NCBI RefSeq assembly: GCF_000382325.1
Contig: NZ_KB908057.1
Location: forward strand, 364,783 to 428,782
DNA: 64,000 nucleotides
DNA from: Woodsholea maritima DSM 17123
GTDB lineage: Bacteria; Pseudomonadota; Alphaproteobacteria; Caulobacterales; Maricaulaceae
Direction: 5' to 3'
Below are positions 35,641 through 44,283 of the stretch, piece after piece (position 1 is the first letter of the stretch; each line of letters starts with the position of its first letter). Under the pieces are notes generated by a model, which made no database searches, was not told where the DNA came from, and saw only the letters and a list, made by a program, of their open reading frames with translations. The position numbers and the translations under genes were made by a program.

Positions 35641-36279
35641 ATGGGGTTTACTCTGTTTGGCGCTAAGGGCTGCGGGTCCATGGCCGTTGAGGCCCTGTTG
35701 AGCGTCTTGAACCTGGACTATGAGCTGATCGAGCACTCCCCCTTTGAAGAGGGGCAGTTGGAACAACTGCTTCACATCAATCCGGTGGGGCAGGTGCCTG
35801 CGCTGGTCCTGCCCGATGGGCAGGTGATGTGCGAAAGCGCGGCGATTTTGATGTATCTGGCCGAGCGCTATGGCGCAGATGCCGGTTGGATGCCTGCGAT
35901 CACCGCGCGCGAACGTCCTGTTTTGATGCGCTGGATGGTCTTCTTGGCCGCGAATATCTATTCGACCTATGTGTTAAGCGATAAGCCGTCGCGTTTTCAT
36001 CCCGATCCTGATCAACATGGCGTGATGAAAGACCTCGCCACCGAACGGCGAAAGAGCCTGTGGCTCATTATGGAACAGGCCTTCAAGGCGCATGAAAGTC
36101 CTTATTTATTGGGAGATAGGCCAACCATCCTTGATCTTTATACCGCGATGATCAGCCTGTGGACCCCCAGCCGCGTATGGTTTGATGATCACTGCCCGCG
36201 CTTGGCGCGCGCGGCCCATCTGCTAGAAACAGATCTACGCATTCGCGAGATCTGGATGCGCCATGAGGCCCCGATTTAA
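35641..36279 (+). CDS. Glutathione S-transferase family protein
   Basis: 212 aa: N-terminal thioredoxin-like domain (TLFGAKGCGSMAVEALLSVLNLDYELIEHSPFEEGQ, then INPVGQVPALVLPDGQVMCESAAILMYLAERY with the conserved cis-Pro and glutathione-contacting E-S) and an all-helical C-terminal domain with the YLLGDRPTILDLYTAM signature. Substrate unknown. Starts 2 nt after folP, so translation is probably coupled. Confidence 0.88.
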   Translation: MGFTLFGAKGCGSMAVEALLSVLNLDYELIEHSPFEEGQLEQLLHINPVGQVPALVLPDGQVMCESAAILMYLAERYGADAGWMPAITARERPVLMRWMVFLAANIYSTYVLSDKPSRFHPDPDQHGVMKDLATERRKSLWLIMEQAFKAHESPYLLGDRPTILDLYTAMISLWTPSRVWFDDHCPRLARAAHLLETDLRIREIWMRHEAPI

Positions 36280-36301
36280 TCGGCGCGTGTGAGGATAAGT
36301 C

Positions 36302-36625
36302 ATGCATTTAGGACCTTGGACCCTTTTGGTCATCGGCGGAATATTGGAAATGGTCTGGGCCTTGGGTTTTAAATACGTCAAGGACGATGGCCCTTGGATC
36401 TATCAGGGCGGTATTTTGGTGGCGCTGGTCGGATCGCTGTGGTTTTTGTCCAGTGCAATGAAGCATTTACCCGCCGGAACCGCCTATGCGGTCTGGACCG
36501 GTATCGGCGCGGTAGGCGTGGCTGTGGTCGGCATCTTATTCTTTAAAGAGCCCGCAACCCTGGCCCGGCTGATCTGCCTGGGCCTGATTGTCTCGGGCAT
36601 TATCGGGTTGAAGCTGACGGCTTGA
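36302..36625 (+). CDS. Small multidrug resistance family exporter, Gdx/SugE type
   Basis: 107 aa, four membrane helices. Helix 1 holds the essential Glu in IGGILEMVWALGFKY; helix 2 has GILVALVGSLWFLSSAMKHLPAGTAYAVWTGIGAVG, helix 3-4 ILFFKEPATLARLICLGLIVSGIIGLKL. The pattern E-M-V-W-A-x-x-F-K resembles the Gdx (guanidinium/proton antiporter, formerly SugE) branch more than EmrE. No guanidine riboswitch was seen in the 22-nt gap to the GST gene. Functions as an antiparallel dimer. Confidence 0.85.
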   Translation: MHLGPWTLLVIGGILEMVWALGFKYVKDDGPWIYQGGILVALVGSLWFLSSAMKHLPAGTAYAVWTGIGAVGVAVVGILFFKEPATLARLICLGLIVSGIIGLKLTA

Positions 36626-36635
36626 GATTGATACT

Positions 36636-36671
36636 CAAAAATTGACGCTCTGGGCGAGATTAGAGCGTCAA
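36636..36671 (-). terminator. Hairpin terminator for the leftward ABC transporter gene
   Basis: TTGACGCTCT (36642-36651) and AGAGCGTCAA (36662-36671) pair perfectly over 10 bp. Read leftwards the stem is followed by TTTTTGAGT, giving an intrinsic terminator for the ABC gene. On the plus strand the T-run is absent. Confidence 0.8.
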
Positions 36672-36672
36672 T

Positions 36673-36720
36673 CTCAAGGGTGACTAGGCTCAAGGGTGAC
36701 TAGGCTCAAGGGTGACTAGG
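36673..36720. repeat. Three exact 16-bp tandem copies over the ABC gene's stop codon
   Basis: CTCAAGGGTGACTAGG occurs at 36673-36688, 36689-36704 and 36705-36720 without change. The last copy includes the TAG stop (36716-36718 on the minus strand), so each upstream copy carries a duplicate of the gene end. A recent slippage product; unit gain or loss would not alter the protein. Confidence 0.95.
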
Positions 36721-38506
36721 AATTGGCCAGCGCGGCGAGGCGGGCATAAAGGCCATCCTCACGACCGGTTAGCTCATCATGAGTGCCCTGTTCAACGATC
36801 CGCCCCTGATCGAAAACGAGGATCCGATCTGCATCCCGAATGGTCGACAGGCGGTGGGCGATAATGATCGCGGTCTTGCCCTGGGTCACCTCGGCCATCG
36901 CCTCCTGCACCTGACGTTCGGTCTCGTTATCGAGCGAGGAGGTCGCCTCGTCAAAGATCAAGATCGGCGCGTTTGAGAGGATGGCGCGCGCAATCGCCAC
37001 CCGTTGACGTTCCCCGCCTGACAGCTTGACGCCGCGCTCGCCCACCAGGGTTTTATACCCTTTAGGCAGGTTCATGATGAAGTCATGGGCGCGCGCACGC
37101 TCGGCCGCTTCGACAATCGCTTTGTGATCGGCTTTGGGCCGGCCATAGGCGATGTTTTCCTCGATCGAGCGGTGGAAGAGCACCGGATCTTGCGGCACCA
37201 GGGCGATATGACGGCGTAGGCTGGCCTGGGTGACATCACGCACATCCTGGCCATCAATCTCAACATGGCCGTTATTGATGTCATAAAGGCGCTGGACCAG
37301 CTTGACGAAGGTTGACTTGCCTGAGCCCGTCGGGCCAACGAGGGCCACCTTCTCACCCGGTTCAATGCTCAGGTTAAAGCCCTCATAGAGGAGGGTTTCC
37401 TGACCCTCATAGCCGAAATCGACATTTTTAAACTCAATCCGTCCAGAGACGGGTTTGAATTTGGGCGCTTTGGGCTTGTCTTTGATCTGCTCCGGGGTTT
37501 GGTTATAGGCGGCGATGTCCTGGATCTCATCCAGGCTGCGCTGGACATTTTGCACCTCTTCCCCGAAGCGGCGCATATAGCCCGACATCAACATGAAGGC
37601 GGTAATGGCAAACACCACATCGCCCGCACTGGCATTGCCCTTCTGCCATAACAGGATCAAGAACCCGACCAGACCGGCTTGCAGTGCGACCACGCAGGCA
37701 TTTTGTAACAGCCAGGTGTTGACGAAGCGCGTCCAGTTCTTCTTCGCCTCTGCGCGCCAATCCCAGGCCAGATTGTAAAACCGGGTATGCTCGCGCGCTT
37801 CTGAGCCAAAGCTTTTCACTGTGGCAATGCCGGTCATGGCATCGGCCAGGGCCCCGCCCAGTTCAGAATCCTTGGCATTCGCGCGTAGATTCTGGGGACG
37901 GATATAATATTGCGCCAGCACCAGATTAGCGACCATGAAGAAAGCAATGACGCTGAGCCCATAAACGCCGACCCACACCCAATTGAGCGCCATGTAAATG
38001 CCTAAACCAAACATCACCAGGATGGAGGGCAGCAGGCTGAACCAAAAGGTCGCGGTAATGGTATCATAGGCCCACATGCCGCGCGTAATCTTACGCACGA
38101 CCGAACCAGCAAAGGTATTGGCATGCCAGTCAAGGGAGAATTTTTGCACCTTGGCGAAGGCTTCACTGGTCATATCGGCCATATTGGCGCTGGAAAACGG
38201 GATCTCATTCCTGACCATGGCTTGGCGCGAGGCATGCAGCGCAATCGCTAGCCCAATGAACACAGCATAGGCGGGCCAGGGCGATTCGCTGGCTTCACCT
38301 TTATTGAGCACATCAATCAAATGCCCGGCGGCAATCGGAATGGTGATATCAATAAAGGTGGTCAACAGCGAAAACACAACAATCGCACCAAACATGATGG
38401 GGCGACGCATCCACTGCGCAAACAGAAAGCTCAAGACTTCGAGATTTTTAAGGGGTTTCTGGCTGGGCACGTCCTCGTGCTCATCCTCGAACAGATCATC
38501 ATCCAT
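36716..38506 (-). CDS. ABC exporter half-transporter (ABCB/MsbA type)
   Basis: 596 aa: an acidic N-terminal tail, six membrane helices between ~35 and ~335 and a C-terminal ATPase. Walker A VGPTGSGKST (~390), Q-loop LVPQDPVLFH, signature KLSGGERQRVAIARAIL, Walker B ILIFDEATSSLD and switch IIIAHRLSTI. Homodimeric exporters of this class move lipids, peptides or drugs; the substrate cannot be read. It stands alone with its own terminator. Confidence 0.92.
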   Translation of the reverse strand: MDDDLFEDEHEDVPSQKPLKNLEVLSFLFAQWMRRPIMFGAIVVFSLLTTFIDITIPIAAGHLIDVLNKGEASESPWPAYAVFIGLAIALHASRQAMVRNEIPFSSANMADMTSEAFAKVQKFSLDWHANTFAGSVVRKITRGMWAYDTITATFWFSLLPSILVMFGLGIYMALNWVWVGVYGLSVIAFFMVANLVLAQYYIRPQNLRANAKDSELGGALADAMTGIATVKSFGSEAREHTRFYNLAWDWRAEAKKNWTRFVNTWLLQNACVVALQAGLVGFLILLWQKGNASAGDVVFAITAFMLMSGYMRRFGEEVQNVQRSLDEIQDIAAYNQTPEQIKDKPKAPKFKPVSGRIEFKNVDFGYEGQETLLYEGFNLSIEPGEKVALVGPTGSGKSTFVKLVQRLYDINNGHVEIDGQDVRDVTQASLRRHIALVPQDPVLFHRSIEENIAYGRPKADHKAIVEAAERARAHDFIMNLPKGYKTLVGERGVKLSGGERQRVAIARAILSNAPILIFDEATSSLDNETERQVQEAMAEVTQGKTAIIIAHRLSTIRDADRILVFDQGRIVEQGTHDELTGREDGLYARLAALANS

Positions 38507-38547
38507 TGCAGGCTCCTACCGCGAGAAAGCGGGGCTTCGTCTGTGTT

Positions 38548-38655
38548 TAAATTTGTGATGGGTGTGCAGCTGGTCAGTGACCGGATCTCGAACGTCAAAC
38601 GCGCGCTCGCTCTATCAGGACTGAGGCGCGCGCTGACATGCGCCTCACAAATTTA
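38548..38655. other. Long-range 11-bp inverted repeat enclosing a structured segment
   Basis: TAAATTTGTGA at 38548-38558 and TCACAAATTTA at 38645-38655 are perfect complements 86 nt apart. The interior has GC-rich complementary pieces (CTGGTCAGTGACC; GCGCGC... GCGCGC). It lies in the 318-nt gap between the leftward ABC gene and thiD. Could be a small structured RNA or degenerate palindromic repeat; not matched to a known RNA family. Confidence 0.35.
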
Positions 38656-38823
38656 GGACTTGGACATGGAGCTGGCCGCGGCCTCCCAAAAGAAAGCTGG
38701 ATGATGGTCTTGATCGTGTGGGAAACAAGATTTACGCCCATAGTTCCGATCATACCAGAGTAAAGTCTGCGAAAAAGTCGCACGACCGCTCTGTGTGATA
38801 TATTTATCGCGCTGGAGGCACAT
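38653..38823 (-). CDS. Possible 56-aa protein or MutY-like N-terminal fragment
   Basis: An open frame from ATG 38823 to TAA 38653 ends in aromatic/His-rich sequence unlike typical shadow frames. The stretch FSQTLLWYDRNYGRK (middle) resembles the N-terminal substrate region of MutY adenine glycosylases (L-x-WYD-x-x-GR), but the helix-hairpin-helix and Fe-S domains are missing. It starts antisense to the thiD leader and lacks a well-placed SD (AGGGG is ~14 nt away). It may be a gene remnant, a real small protein or chance. Confidence 0.25.
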   Translation of the reverse strand: MCLQRDKYITQSGRATFSQTLLWYDRNYGRKSCFPHDQDHHPAFFWEAAASSMSKS

Positions 38824-38824
38824 G

Positions 38825-39757
38825 ATGAGCACATCCCCTGAGGCTATGGACAGCACAGATTTCGAGATCCCAGAGCCCAAGGGGCGGGTCTTGGTGATTG
38901 CCGGATCGGACAGTTCGGGCGGGGCGGGCATTCAGGCCGACATCAAGGCCATCTCCATGATGGGCGGGTATGCGATGACGGCGATCACGGCCTTGACGGT
39001 GCAAAACACCACCGGGGTCAGTGCGGTGCATCTGCCCCCGGTGGAGATCATTACTGGCCAGGCCGAAGCCTGTCTCAATGATATTGGCGCGGACGTCATC
39101 AAGACCGGCATGCTGGCCAATAAAGCGATTGTTTCGGCCGTGGCGGCATTGATCGCGGCGCACGATGACATCCCCGCAATTGTCGATCCGGTGATGGTGG
39201 CGACCTCGGGATCGCGCCTGTTGGATGAAGATGCGATTGAGGCGGTGAAAACCGAACTGATACCCCACGCCTTCCTGGTGACGCCCAATATTCCTGAAGC
39301 CGAGGTTCTGACCGGGATTAAGATCGAAGATCTTGATGATCAGCGCGCCGCCGGTGAAGCGCTTTTAAAAATGGGGGCTTGGGCGGCTTTGATCAAAGGC
39401 GCGCATCTGGATACGGAACAAGTCTTTGATGTGTTGGTGACCCGTAATGGCATGCGGCTGTTCACGCGCAGCCGCATTAAAACGAAACACACCCATGGCA
39501 CGGGCTGTACCTTGGCCAGTGCGATTGCGGGCCTGATGGCACAGGGCCTGCCGCTGGATCAGGCCGTAGAAGATGCGGGCGATTATGTTCATGAAGCCAT
39601 TCTGCATGCCCCAGACCTGGGTCAGGGTAATGGCCCGATTGATGCCTTCTGGCCCCTGCGCGGTGAGGGTGAGGAGGGCGCAGCCCCCAGTGCCAACGCG
39701 TCCCCCGAAGGCATGCATAACCCCTTCGCCGGTTTGGGCGATATGATGAAGTCTTAA
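38825..39757 (+). CDS. thiD: Hydroxymethylpyrimidine/phosphomethylpyrimidine kinase ThiD
   Basis: Phosphorylates HMP twice for thiamine synthesis. About 310 aa from ATG 38825 (GGAGG 6 nt upstream; ATG 38822 adjacent). Motifs: VLVIAGSDSSGGAGIQADIKA, ITALTVQNTTGV, VIKTGMLAN, VDPVMVATSGSRLL, LVTPNIPEAEVLTG, ALIKGAHL, and the anion hole TKHTHGTGCTLASAIAG. The C-terminal ~40 residues (REGEEGAAPSANASPEG...) extend past the ribokinase fold. Its product is thiamine-related like thiC at 54 kb, but no TPP riboswitch was seen here. Stop overlaps the convergent EamA gene by 4 nt. Confidence 0.93.
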   Translation: MSTSPEAMDSTDFEIPEPKGRVLVIAGSDSSGGAGIQADIKAISMMGGYAMTAITALTVQNTTGVSAVHLPPVEIITGQAEACLNDIGADVIKTGMLANKAIVSAVAALIAAHDDIPAIVDPVMVATSGSRLLDEDAIEAVKTELIPHAFLVTPNIPEAEVLTGIKIEDLDDQRAAGEALLKMGAWAALIKGAHLDTEQVFDVLVTRNGMRLFTRSRIKTKHTHGTGCTLASAIAGLMAQGLPLDQAVEDAGDYVHEAILHAPDLGQGNGPIDAFWPLRGEGEEGAAPSANASPEGMHNPFAGLGDMMKS

Positions 39758-40653
39758 GGTGTTGTGGCTTTGGCGGGGCGTTTGGCGATCCAAACCCCTG
39801 CCAAAATCACGCCGAGCGCGATGAAGGCGCTCCAGCCCAAAGGTTCGCCCATGGCGACGCCAATGAGGGCCGCCATCACCGGCACGAAGTAATTGACCTG
39901 AGAGAAGAAACTGGGCCCTGCCGTACGGATAAGTTGCATATAGATCACAGAGGCAATTCCGGTCGGGACCAATCCCAGCCACAGAATGCACAAGCTGGCA
40001 TCAAGATGAGCCAGCGCGTCCATCTGTGAGATTTGCCAGATACCCAGCGGCAGAGCCCATATCACCGCGCCGATCAGCATGCCCGCCCCAGCGACGCTGG
40101 GCGGGGTTTCTGGTGCCAGGCGGGCAATGATGACATTGCTGGCATAGGCGAGGGCCGCGCCGAAAATCATCAATTGAGACAGGAAATGCTCCCCGCCTAG
40201 ATCGCGCAGCGCCGAAGGCCCGATCACCATGATCACACCGGCAAAGCCAATTAAAAACCCGATCAGCTTCTGCCCCGTCATGCCTTCACCGGGTACGAAA
40301 AAATGGGCAAGAGCAACGGTGGCGATGGGCATCGCCCCGATCAAAATCCCCGCAAGGCCTGAACTGACATGGGTTTGACCGGTCGTGATCAGGAAGAAGG
40401 GCAGGGTATAGCCCATAAAGCCCAGGACCAAGAACCATAACCAACGCTTATCTTTGAGCGGAGGAAAGCGCCGCCCGCGATAGAGCGCCCAGCCGGTCAG
40501 GACGATGGCCCCAATGATCAAACGGATCAGCACTACCCCCCAGATGGGGGTGGAGGTTAGGGCGATTTTGATCGCGGCAAAGGATGTGCCCCACATCAGG
40601 ATAATGGCGGCGAGACCCAGATAGGCCTCTTTTGCGGGTGTGGAGGATGTCAT
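39754..40653 (-). CDS. DMT-superfamily (EamA) transporter
   Basis: 299 aa with ten predicted membrane helices in two EamA repeats (e.g. LAAIILMWGTSFAAIKIAL at the start; GGEHFLSQLMIFGAALAYASNVIIARL in the second). The conserved WG-x-x-F-x-x-x-K motif of helix 1 is present. Exports small metabolites or amino acids; substrate unknown. Its start overlaps the stop of the upstream PLP enzyme gene by 4 nt (ATGA). Confidence 0.88.
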   Translation of the reverse strand: MTSSTPAKEAYLGLAAIILMWGTSFAAIKIALTSTPIWGVVLIRLIIGAIVLTGWALYRGRRFPPLKDKRWLWFLVLGFMGYTLPFFLITTGQTHVSSGLAGILIGAMPIATVALAHFFVPGEGMTGQKLIGFLIGFAGVIMVIGPSALRDLGGEHFLSQLMIFGAALAYASNVIIARLAPETPPSVAGAGMLIGAVIWALPLGIWQISQMDALAHLDASLCILWLGLVPTGIASVIYMQLIRTAGPSFFSQVNYFVPVMAALIGVAMGEPLGWSAFIALGVILAGVWIAKRPAKATTP

Positions 40654-41786
40654 GACAGGTGTCGGGCCAAGCTGTCGACCAGGTGCTGGCGGTCCTGATC
40701 GGTATTGTAAAGATGGGCACTGATGCGAAGGCGCGGGCCGCGCTGGGACACGAAAACCTGATCGGCTTTTAACCGCTCGACGAGATTTTTCGGCGCGCGC
40801 TCCGGCAGGCTAAGGGCGAGATAATGCGGCGCGCGATCAGGAACATCACTGACAAGGCCTAAAGCCGTCACGTCTTCGATCAGGTGGCGATTATACGCGC
40901 CCAGCTGGTCGCTAATCGCTTGAATGCTAATATCATTCAGGGCTTTTAGGGCAGTGATCGCTGCAGGAACCAGCTGAAGATGGGAGCGTTCACCCACATC
41001 ATAGCGGCGCGCGCCAGGCTCATATCCCGGTTTATAATCGATGAGGCCCGCCAGATTTTGCGCGCCTTCACGCGCGATCCAGTTTTCTTCCAGGGCTTCG
41101 CCCTCTAGATGCGCGTGCCCGCCATAGAGATAGCCCAGACCATAAGGGCCCAGCATCCATTTATAGCCCACCGCCACGGCGAAATCAGCCTGACAGGCAT
41201 GAATATCAATCGGAAGAACGCCCAGAGATTGGGTCAAGTCCAACACAAAGGCTGCGCCGTGGGCTTTGAGGGCCTTACCGATGGCGTAGACATCAACCTG
41301 GCCACCATCGAGCCAATGGACCTGCGCACAGGATAACAGCCCGGTCTGGGGGCCAATATGAGGCAGTAGGGCCTCGCTCCAGCTTTGCCCCTTTGCGCGC
41401 TCAACAGTGACAATGCGCGCGCCGGTTTTGGCTGCAAGCTTTTGCCAGATATAGACATTAGACGGAAATTGCTCGCCCAGCAGGAGGATGTCTTGCCCAG
41501 CGCGAAGGGGGATATTGTTCGCCGCGACCGCAAGACCATAGGAGGCCGCGGGTACCAGGGCGATATGGTCTGCGCTGGATTGAAAGAGCTTGGCGGCCTC
41601 TGCGCGCAAAGCCTCTGGGCGATCAAAGAAATAGGTTGAGGCGGGCAGGGCCCAGGGCTGGGTCTTATCGCGATAGGCCGCTTCACCGGCGCGCTGGGTT
41701 TCAAGGGAAATCGGACCGATCTGGGCGGCGTTGAAATAGGCGATATCGGCGGGGATATCGAACCTCTCACGATAAGATTGCGTCAT
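40650..41786 (-). CDS. Class V aminotransferase-fold PLP enzyme
   Basis: 378 aa, fold type I. YFNAAQIGPIS near the N-terminus, Asp183 in FVLDLTQSLG for the pyridine nitrogen, and Schiff-base Lys209 in AVAVGYKWMLGPYGLGYLY. GERSHLQLVPAAITAL and RGPRLRISAHLYNTDQD at the end match the cysteine desulfurase/kynureninase-like branch. No active-site Cys loop was identified, so a sulfur role is not supported; substrate unknown. Coupled to M48 and EamA genes by 4-nt overlaps on both sides. Confidence 0.85.
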   Translation of the reverse strand: MTQSYRERFDIPADIAYFNAAQIGPISLETQRAGEAAYRDKTQPWALPASTYFFDRPEALRAEAAKLFQSSADHIALVPAASYGLAVAANNIPLRAGQDILLLGEQFPSNVYIWQKLAAKTGARIVTVERAKGQSWSEALLPHIGPQTGLLSCAQVHWLDGGQVDVYAIGKALKAHGAAFVLDLTQSLGVLPIDIHACQADFAVAVGYKWMLGPYGLGYLYGGHAHLEGEALEENWIAREGAQNLAGLIDYKPGYEPGARRYDVGERSHLQLVPAAITALKALNDISIQAISDQLGAYNRHLIEDVTALGLVSDVPDRAPHYLALSLPERAPKNLVERLKADQVFVSQRGPRLRISAHLYNTDQDRQHLVDSLARHLS

Positions 41787-42910
41787 GACGGATCGTCCTG
41801 GGCTGGCGGGGTTTGGGGCTGGCGGTTCGGCTCTAAAACATCTCCGGCGTTGAGTTTGGCATAGATCTCAGCGCGTGTGGCGTCCATCAGCACTAATCGA
41901 CGCGGGGATGTGGGATGCGTGGCCCCTTTTAACAGGGTCTCAGGCATTTGCGCGCCCAGGCGTCGCCAGAAATCGCGCGCCGTATCCAGATTAAATCCCG
42001 CGCGGGCGGCATAATACAAGCCGACATAATCGGCTTCTTCTTCGAACTCTTGGGAATAGGCTTCGGCCCCTGTGGCATAGCCGGTTTCGGTAAATAGCCC
42101 TCCGGTGTTTAAGCCGCTGGCCAATAAAGCCCCATCCAGGGCAAAGCCCGCCAAAGTGCCTGCCCAGCGGTTTAATCGTTTGGCATCAATATGGCCTTCA
42201 CTACCATGAGCCATTTCATGGCCCAGGACGAAGGCCAGGTCTTCATCGTTGCGCGCAAACATCATCATGCCTTGGGTGATATGAAGGGTTTGGCCATCGG
42301 TGAAGGCCCCGATTTCCATGCTGGGGTGAATTCTAAAGTCTTGATCGCAAACTGCATCTAGGGGGATGGAGCGCGCTATGCTTTCCCCATCGCGTTCCAT
42401 GAGGAGATCGAGGCGCCCTGCACGCGATGCGCGCGCCAGGGCTAGATGGATCTGGCGATCAAGACGAATACGCCCGGTGTCGACATAATGGCCATTGATG
42501 GCGACGAAACGATCGCCAGGGCGCAGATCTGCGTGCGCTGCGGGGCTATCTGCAAAGACCGCCAGAATGCGCGGATTTTGATCGACATTGAATAAGGTAT
42601 AGGCCGAACCGCGCAACGCGCTGGGCCAGTCTGTACGTGTGGAGACCATCCAACCGGCTTCAAACCGGGTATGCGCACACAGCGGCGCGTTGGCCAGGCT
42701 CAGCTGCCACCCCAGATACTGTAAGCGATATTGGGTCTCAAACAGGTGTTGCGTGGCCAGTTCAGCTTGAAACTCAGCTTCATTATTTTCCGCATCTAAG
42801 TCGTATGAAGGACGATGGGTATTGGGACTGGCGCACGCGCCTAGCCCGAGCGCGCAGGCCAAAAAGCCGATCTGAATGCTTTCGCGAAATCCCCTCATGG
42901 GTGAATGCAT
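41783..42910 (-). CDS. M48-family metalloprotease lipoprotein with PDZ-like domain
   Basis: 375 aa. Lipoprotein signal ending LGLGAC (Cys26; start may instead be Met5 at 42898). Residues ~110-185 form a PDZ-like module (ILAVFADSPAAHADLRPGDRFVAINGHYV). The zinc motif is HEMAH at 231-235 with the third ligand in FEEEADYVGLYYAARAG (~290). ATHPTSPRRLVLMDATRAEI near the C-terminus is typical of M48 (BepA/Oma1-like) peptidases. Likely a periplasmic envelope-quality protease. First of three genes linked by 4-nt overlaps. Confidence 0.88.
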   Translation of the reverse strand: MHSPMRGFRESIQIGFLACALGLGACASPNTHRPSYDLDAENNEAEFQAELATQHLFETQYRLQYLGWQLSLANAPLCAHTRFEAGWMVSTRTDWPSALRGSAYTLFNVDQNPRILAVFADSPAAHADLRPGDRFVAINGHYVDTGRIRLDRQIHLALARASRAGRLDLLMERDGESIARSIPLDAVCDQDFRIHPSMEIGAFTDGQTLHITQGMMMFARNDEDLAFVLGHEMAHGSEGHIDAKRLNRWAGTLAGFALDGALLASGLNTGGLFTETGYATGAEAYSQEFEEEADYVGLYYAARAGFNLDTARDFWRRLGAQMPETLLKGATHPTSPRRLVLMDATRAEIYAKLNAGDVLEPNRQPQTPPAQDDPS

Positions 42911-43045
42911 AGCGCTAAAGCGCGAATTTAGCGAGAGAAAAGGGGGGTGTTAGACAAAGGTAGAAATTGTCTAGACACAGACAAAGGTTTAAGCCCAAGA
43001 TGAGCGTCACTTCGCACCTGCACACAAAAAATGAGGGGAACAACC

Positions 43046-44206
43046 ATGAGCTTGAAACCTGTTATGCGTCCGGCCGATGGGCGTTTTTCTTGTGGTCCGA
43101 CCAAAAAACGCCCGGGCTGGAGTTGGGAGGCGTTGGCCGGTGCCCCTTTAGGGCGCACCCATCGCGGGGGTATCCCCAAAATTCGCTTGGCCCAAGCGAT
43201 CGAGCAAACCGGCGCTTTGTTGGAAATTCCTGATGATTATAAGGTTTTCATCACCCCGGCTTCTGATACCGGGGCCATGGAAGGTGCGATGTGGTCGATG
43301 CTGGGCGGGCGCCCAGTCGATGTGTTCGCGACCGATGAATTTGGTCGGCGCTGGCTGATTGATGCGGTTGAGGAATTAAAGCCCCAGGGGCTGCGCACGT
43401 TTGATGCGCCCTATGGTTCGGCACCCGATTATAGTCAGGTTAATTTTGATCATGATGTCATCTTCACCTGGAATGCGACCGCGTCGGGGGTCAAAATCGC
43501 CAATGGGGATTGGATCGCGGATGATCGTGAAGGCTTAACCTTCTGCGACGCCACCTCAGCGGCCTTCGCGATGGATTTGCCGTGGTCAAAGCTCGATATC
43601 ACCACCTTCTCTTGGCAGAAATGCATGGGCGGCGAAGCCCAGCACGGCATTGCCATACTTTCGCCGCGCGCGCGCCAACGTCTACGTGAGTTTCGCCCCA
43701 GCTGGCCTGTGCCGCGCATTCTACAATGGTTTGAAGCTGGCGATGAGACGGCGAAAATCTATGAAGGTTCCACCATCAATACCCCGTCCTTGATGTGTAC
43801 CGAGGATTATATTGATGCGCTCAATTGGGGCGCGCGCGAGGGCGGGGTTTCGGCCCTGATTGCGCGGACAAAGGCCAATGCTGCTGCGCTGGATGCCTGG
43901 GTGCAAAAAACCGATTGGATCGAGTATCTGGCGCATGATCCGGCAACGCGTTCTGAAACCTCAGTCACTTTGAAATATGCCGCTCATGCGGTTGAGGGTT
44001 TGGATCAAGCCGCGCAATGGGAGTTGTCGCGTAAAATCGCGCACGTGTTAGAACGTGAAGAGGCCGCTTATGATATCATCCCTCACCCTAAAGCGCCCGC
44101 CGGGTTTCGCATCTGGTGCGGTCCGACGGTTGATGCCGATGATTTGACCGCCCTGGGGCCGTGGCTCGATTGGGCGTTTGAGGAGATGAAGGCCAACGCG
44201 GTGTAA
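43046..44206 (+). CDS. serC: Phosphoserine aminotransferase (alphaproteobacterial/archaeal type)
   Basis: PLP enzyme making 3-phosphoserine. 386 aa from ATG 43046 (GAGGGG upstream). FSCGPTKKRPGW near the N-terminus, RTHRGGIPK, ITPASDTGAMEGAMWSMLG, FTWNATASGV, FCDATSAAFAMDLPW, Schiff-base Lys in TFSWQKCMGGEAQHG, and IYEGSTINTPSLM. Usually paired with serA in alphaproteobacteria; here the next gene is PagL-like and serA is not in the window. Confidence 0.93.
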   Translation: MSLKPVMRPADGRFSCGPTKKRPGWSWEALAGAPLGRTHRGGIPKIRLAQAIEQTGALLEIPDDYKVFITPASDTGAMEGAMWSMLGGRPVDVFATDEFGRRWLIDAVEELKPQGLRTFDAPYGSAPDYSQVNFDHDVIFTWNATASGVKIANGDWIADDREGLTFCDATSAAFAMDLPWSKLDITTFSWQKCMGGEAQHGIAILSPRARQRLREFRPSWPVPRILQWFEAGDETAKIYEGSTINTPSLMCTEDYIDALNWGAREGGVSALIARTKANAAALDAWVQKTDWIEYLAHDPATRSETSVTLKYAAHAVEGLDQAAQWELSRKIAHVLEREEAAYDIIPHPKAPAGFRIWCGPTVDADDLTALGPWLDWAFEEMKANAV

Positions 44207-44283
44207 ATTAATATTGCAGATAATACTGGTTAAACGAACAAATCTTCGTACATTGGATTTCGTGTTAACCTTAGGGGCGTGCA

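Noticed and set aside
36302-36625. Guanidine riboswitch for the Gdx-type gene
   Set aside because: The upstream gap is only 22 nt and lacks the conserved ACGR/GGG elements.
38507-38824. TPP riboswitch upstream of thiD
   Set aside because: The CTGAGA and CCTGATCCGG-type core seen before thiC is missing.
42911-43045. serC- or SAM-II-type riboswitch upstream of serC
   Set aside because: Such RNAs are known at serC or methionine genes of alphaproteobacteria, but I could not identify a pseudoknot or the conserved core in the 135-nt leader.
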